Below are positions 63,268 to 64,000 of a stretch of DNA of 64,000 nucleotides, in pieces. This DNA is from UBA4416 sp040387555. Its GTDB lineage: Bacteria; Bacteroidota; Bacteroidia; B-17B0; Aurantibacillaceae. Made by a program: the position numbers and the translations under genes. Position 1 is the stretch's first letter; each line of letters begins with the position of its first letter. The stretch covers positions 62,001 through 126,000 of the forward strand of contig JAZKDO010000001.1 of the NCBI GenBank assembly GCA_040387555.1. Reading direction: 5' to 3'. The notes below the pieces were generated by a model. That model saw only the letters and a list, made by a program, of their open reading frames with translations, ran no database searches and was not told the origin of the DNA.

Positions 63268-64000
63268 ATGCAACTCGCAGATTTTATAAATAACTACGGA
63301 CTCCTGACAATTATACTGTTGTCGCTTTCTGCTTTTACTGCTGGCTTTATTGATGCTGTTGTTGGCGGTGGCGGACTTATCCAAACACCTTTTTTACTAA
63401 TTACGTTTCCTGCTATGCCGCTTCCGGTTTTATTTGGCACTAATAAAATAGCCGCGCTAGCAGGAACATCCATTGCCGCTTTTCGTTATGCTAAAAAAAT
63501 AACCTTCGATTTTAAGTTGTTATTTGTGATTGCCGCGAGTTGTTTTGTTTCTTCTTTTCTGGGTGCACAAATTGTTAATCACATTGATACGAACTTACTA
63601 AAACCTGTCATTTTAGTTGTTCTCGTTTTAATTGCCCTTTACACATTTCTAAAAAAGGATCTCGGATCAGTTGCAACAAAAGAGCTTCCTCAGAATATGC
63701 AAATGCTTTACGGTGCTCTTATTGGATTAGTAGTGGGTTTCTACGATGGCTTTTTTGGCCCGGGTACCGGTAGCTTTTTTGTAATGGGCTTCGTAGTTAT
63801 ACTGGGCTTTGAATTTGTTAAGGCTTCGGCTTATGCAAAGGTGGTTAACTGCATTACCAATATTTCCGCACTGATAGTATTCACCCGACAAGGGAATTAT
63901 ATTTTACACCTCGCAATTTTACTTGCTGTATTTAATATCATCGGCAGTTTTATAGGAAGTTCGCTCGCACTTAAAAAAGGAAATGGTTTTGTGCGGGTAT
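63268..64000 (+). CDS. TSUP family permease (TauE/SafE, YfcA-like), cut by window edge
   Basis: The frame is open for 244 codons to the right edge, starting with ATG at 63268, 18 nt after the ppiD terminator. It is hydrophobic throughout, with the family's repeated motif in each half: FIDAVVGGGGLIQTP near the N-terminus and FYDGFFGPGTGSFF around 155. FGTNKIAALAGTSIAAFRYA follows the first. The family moves organosulfur compounds or other anions; the substrate is unknown. About 10-20 residues should be missing. Confidence 0.9.
   Translation, partial: MQLADFINNYGLLTIILLSLSAFTAGFIDAVVGGGGLIQTPFLLITFPAMPLPVLFGTNKIAALAGTSIAAFRYAKKITFDFKLLFVIAASCFVSSFLGAQIVNHIDTNLLKPVILVVLVLIALYTFLKKDLGSVATKELPQNMQMLYGALIGLVVGFYDGFFGPGTGSFFVMGFVVILGFEFVKASAYAKVVNCITNISALIVFTRQGNYILHLAILLAVFNIIGSFIGSSLALKKGNGFVRV

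Noticed and set aside
1..64000. Search for transposases, integrases, prophage and plasmid genes
   Set aside because: None was recognised among the readable frames, so no mobile element is reported.

Overview
The window is a chromosomal stretch of an AT-rich member of the Bacteroidota. Three lines of evidence support this. There are several very large secreted proteins with type IX secretion (T9SS) sorting domains (gliding-motility/CHU type at 181-4086, 4329-10739 and 33407-37630; Por-secretion type at 44815-47337 and 51096-51569). Promoters fit the Bacteroidota pattern, a -33 TTG/TTTG and a -7 TAnnTTTG box. Family content is typical of the phylum (PorE-like OmpA protein, TPR-SpoIIE phosphatase, WG-repeat protein, coaX-lptC-ppiD neighbourhood). 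Order and genus cannot be read from the sequence. No insertion sequence, prophage, CRISPR array or rRNA was seen; there is one tRNA (Phe).

Layout. 1-11 kb: the start of ruvC, then two tandem giant surface proteins, the second with a 201-bp tandem repeat array. 11-17 kb: a promoter/hairpin pair that may be a small RNA or attenuator, a flippase-like membrane protein, a glycosyltransferase, an orphan DppC-type permease and a PorE-like protein. 17-22.6 kb: housekeeping genes (TIGR02757 protein, MFS exporter, radC, wecB) and a membrane glycosyltransferase. 22.6-33.2 kb: a long leftward gene run, in transcription order penicillin-binding protein 1A, acyltransferase 3, scoA, a lipoprotein, scoB, a GT-C-like membrane protein, a GT2, a DUF2304 protein, a second GT2 and a second GT-C-like protein. 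It mixes cell-wall synthesis, surface glycosylation and a ketoacid CoA-transferase split by a lipoprotein gene.

33.4-47.3 kb: a third giant T9SS protein, a flavin-dependent halogenase-like oxidoreductase, dprA, a TonB-dependent receptor, a Bax-inhibitor-1 family protein, a GT4 glycosyltransferase whose mRNA probably begins with a terminator-like hairpin, and a T9SS protein built of GloVer repeats. 47.4-51.6 kb is the accessory part: small orphan genes (zinc-binding miniproteins, a lone receiver domain, a bactofilin-like strip) interleaved with at least two decayed coding remnants. 51.7-64 kb: a DNA glycosylase, a WG-repeat/LRR protein, a TPR-SpoIIE phosphatase, an FMN reductase, tRNA-Phe, then coaX, an outer-membrane protein, lptC, a small membrane protein, ppiD and the start of a TSUP permease.

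The most unusual items are the wall/glycan operon that carries a split CoA-transferase and a lipoprotein whose C-terminus resembles the tail of one of the operon's glycosyltransferases; the promoter-hairpin unit at 11296-11398; the +1 hairpin of the GT4 gene; and the decayed genes at 47.5-51 kb.
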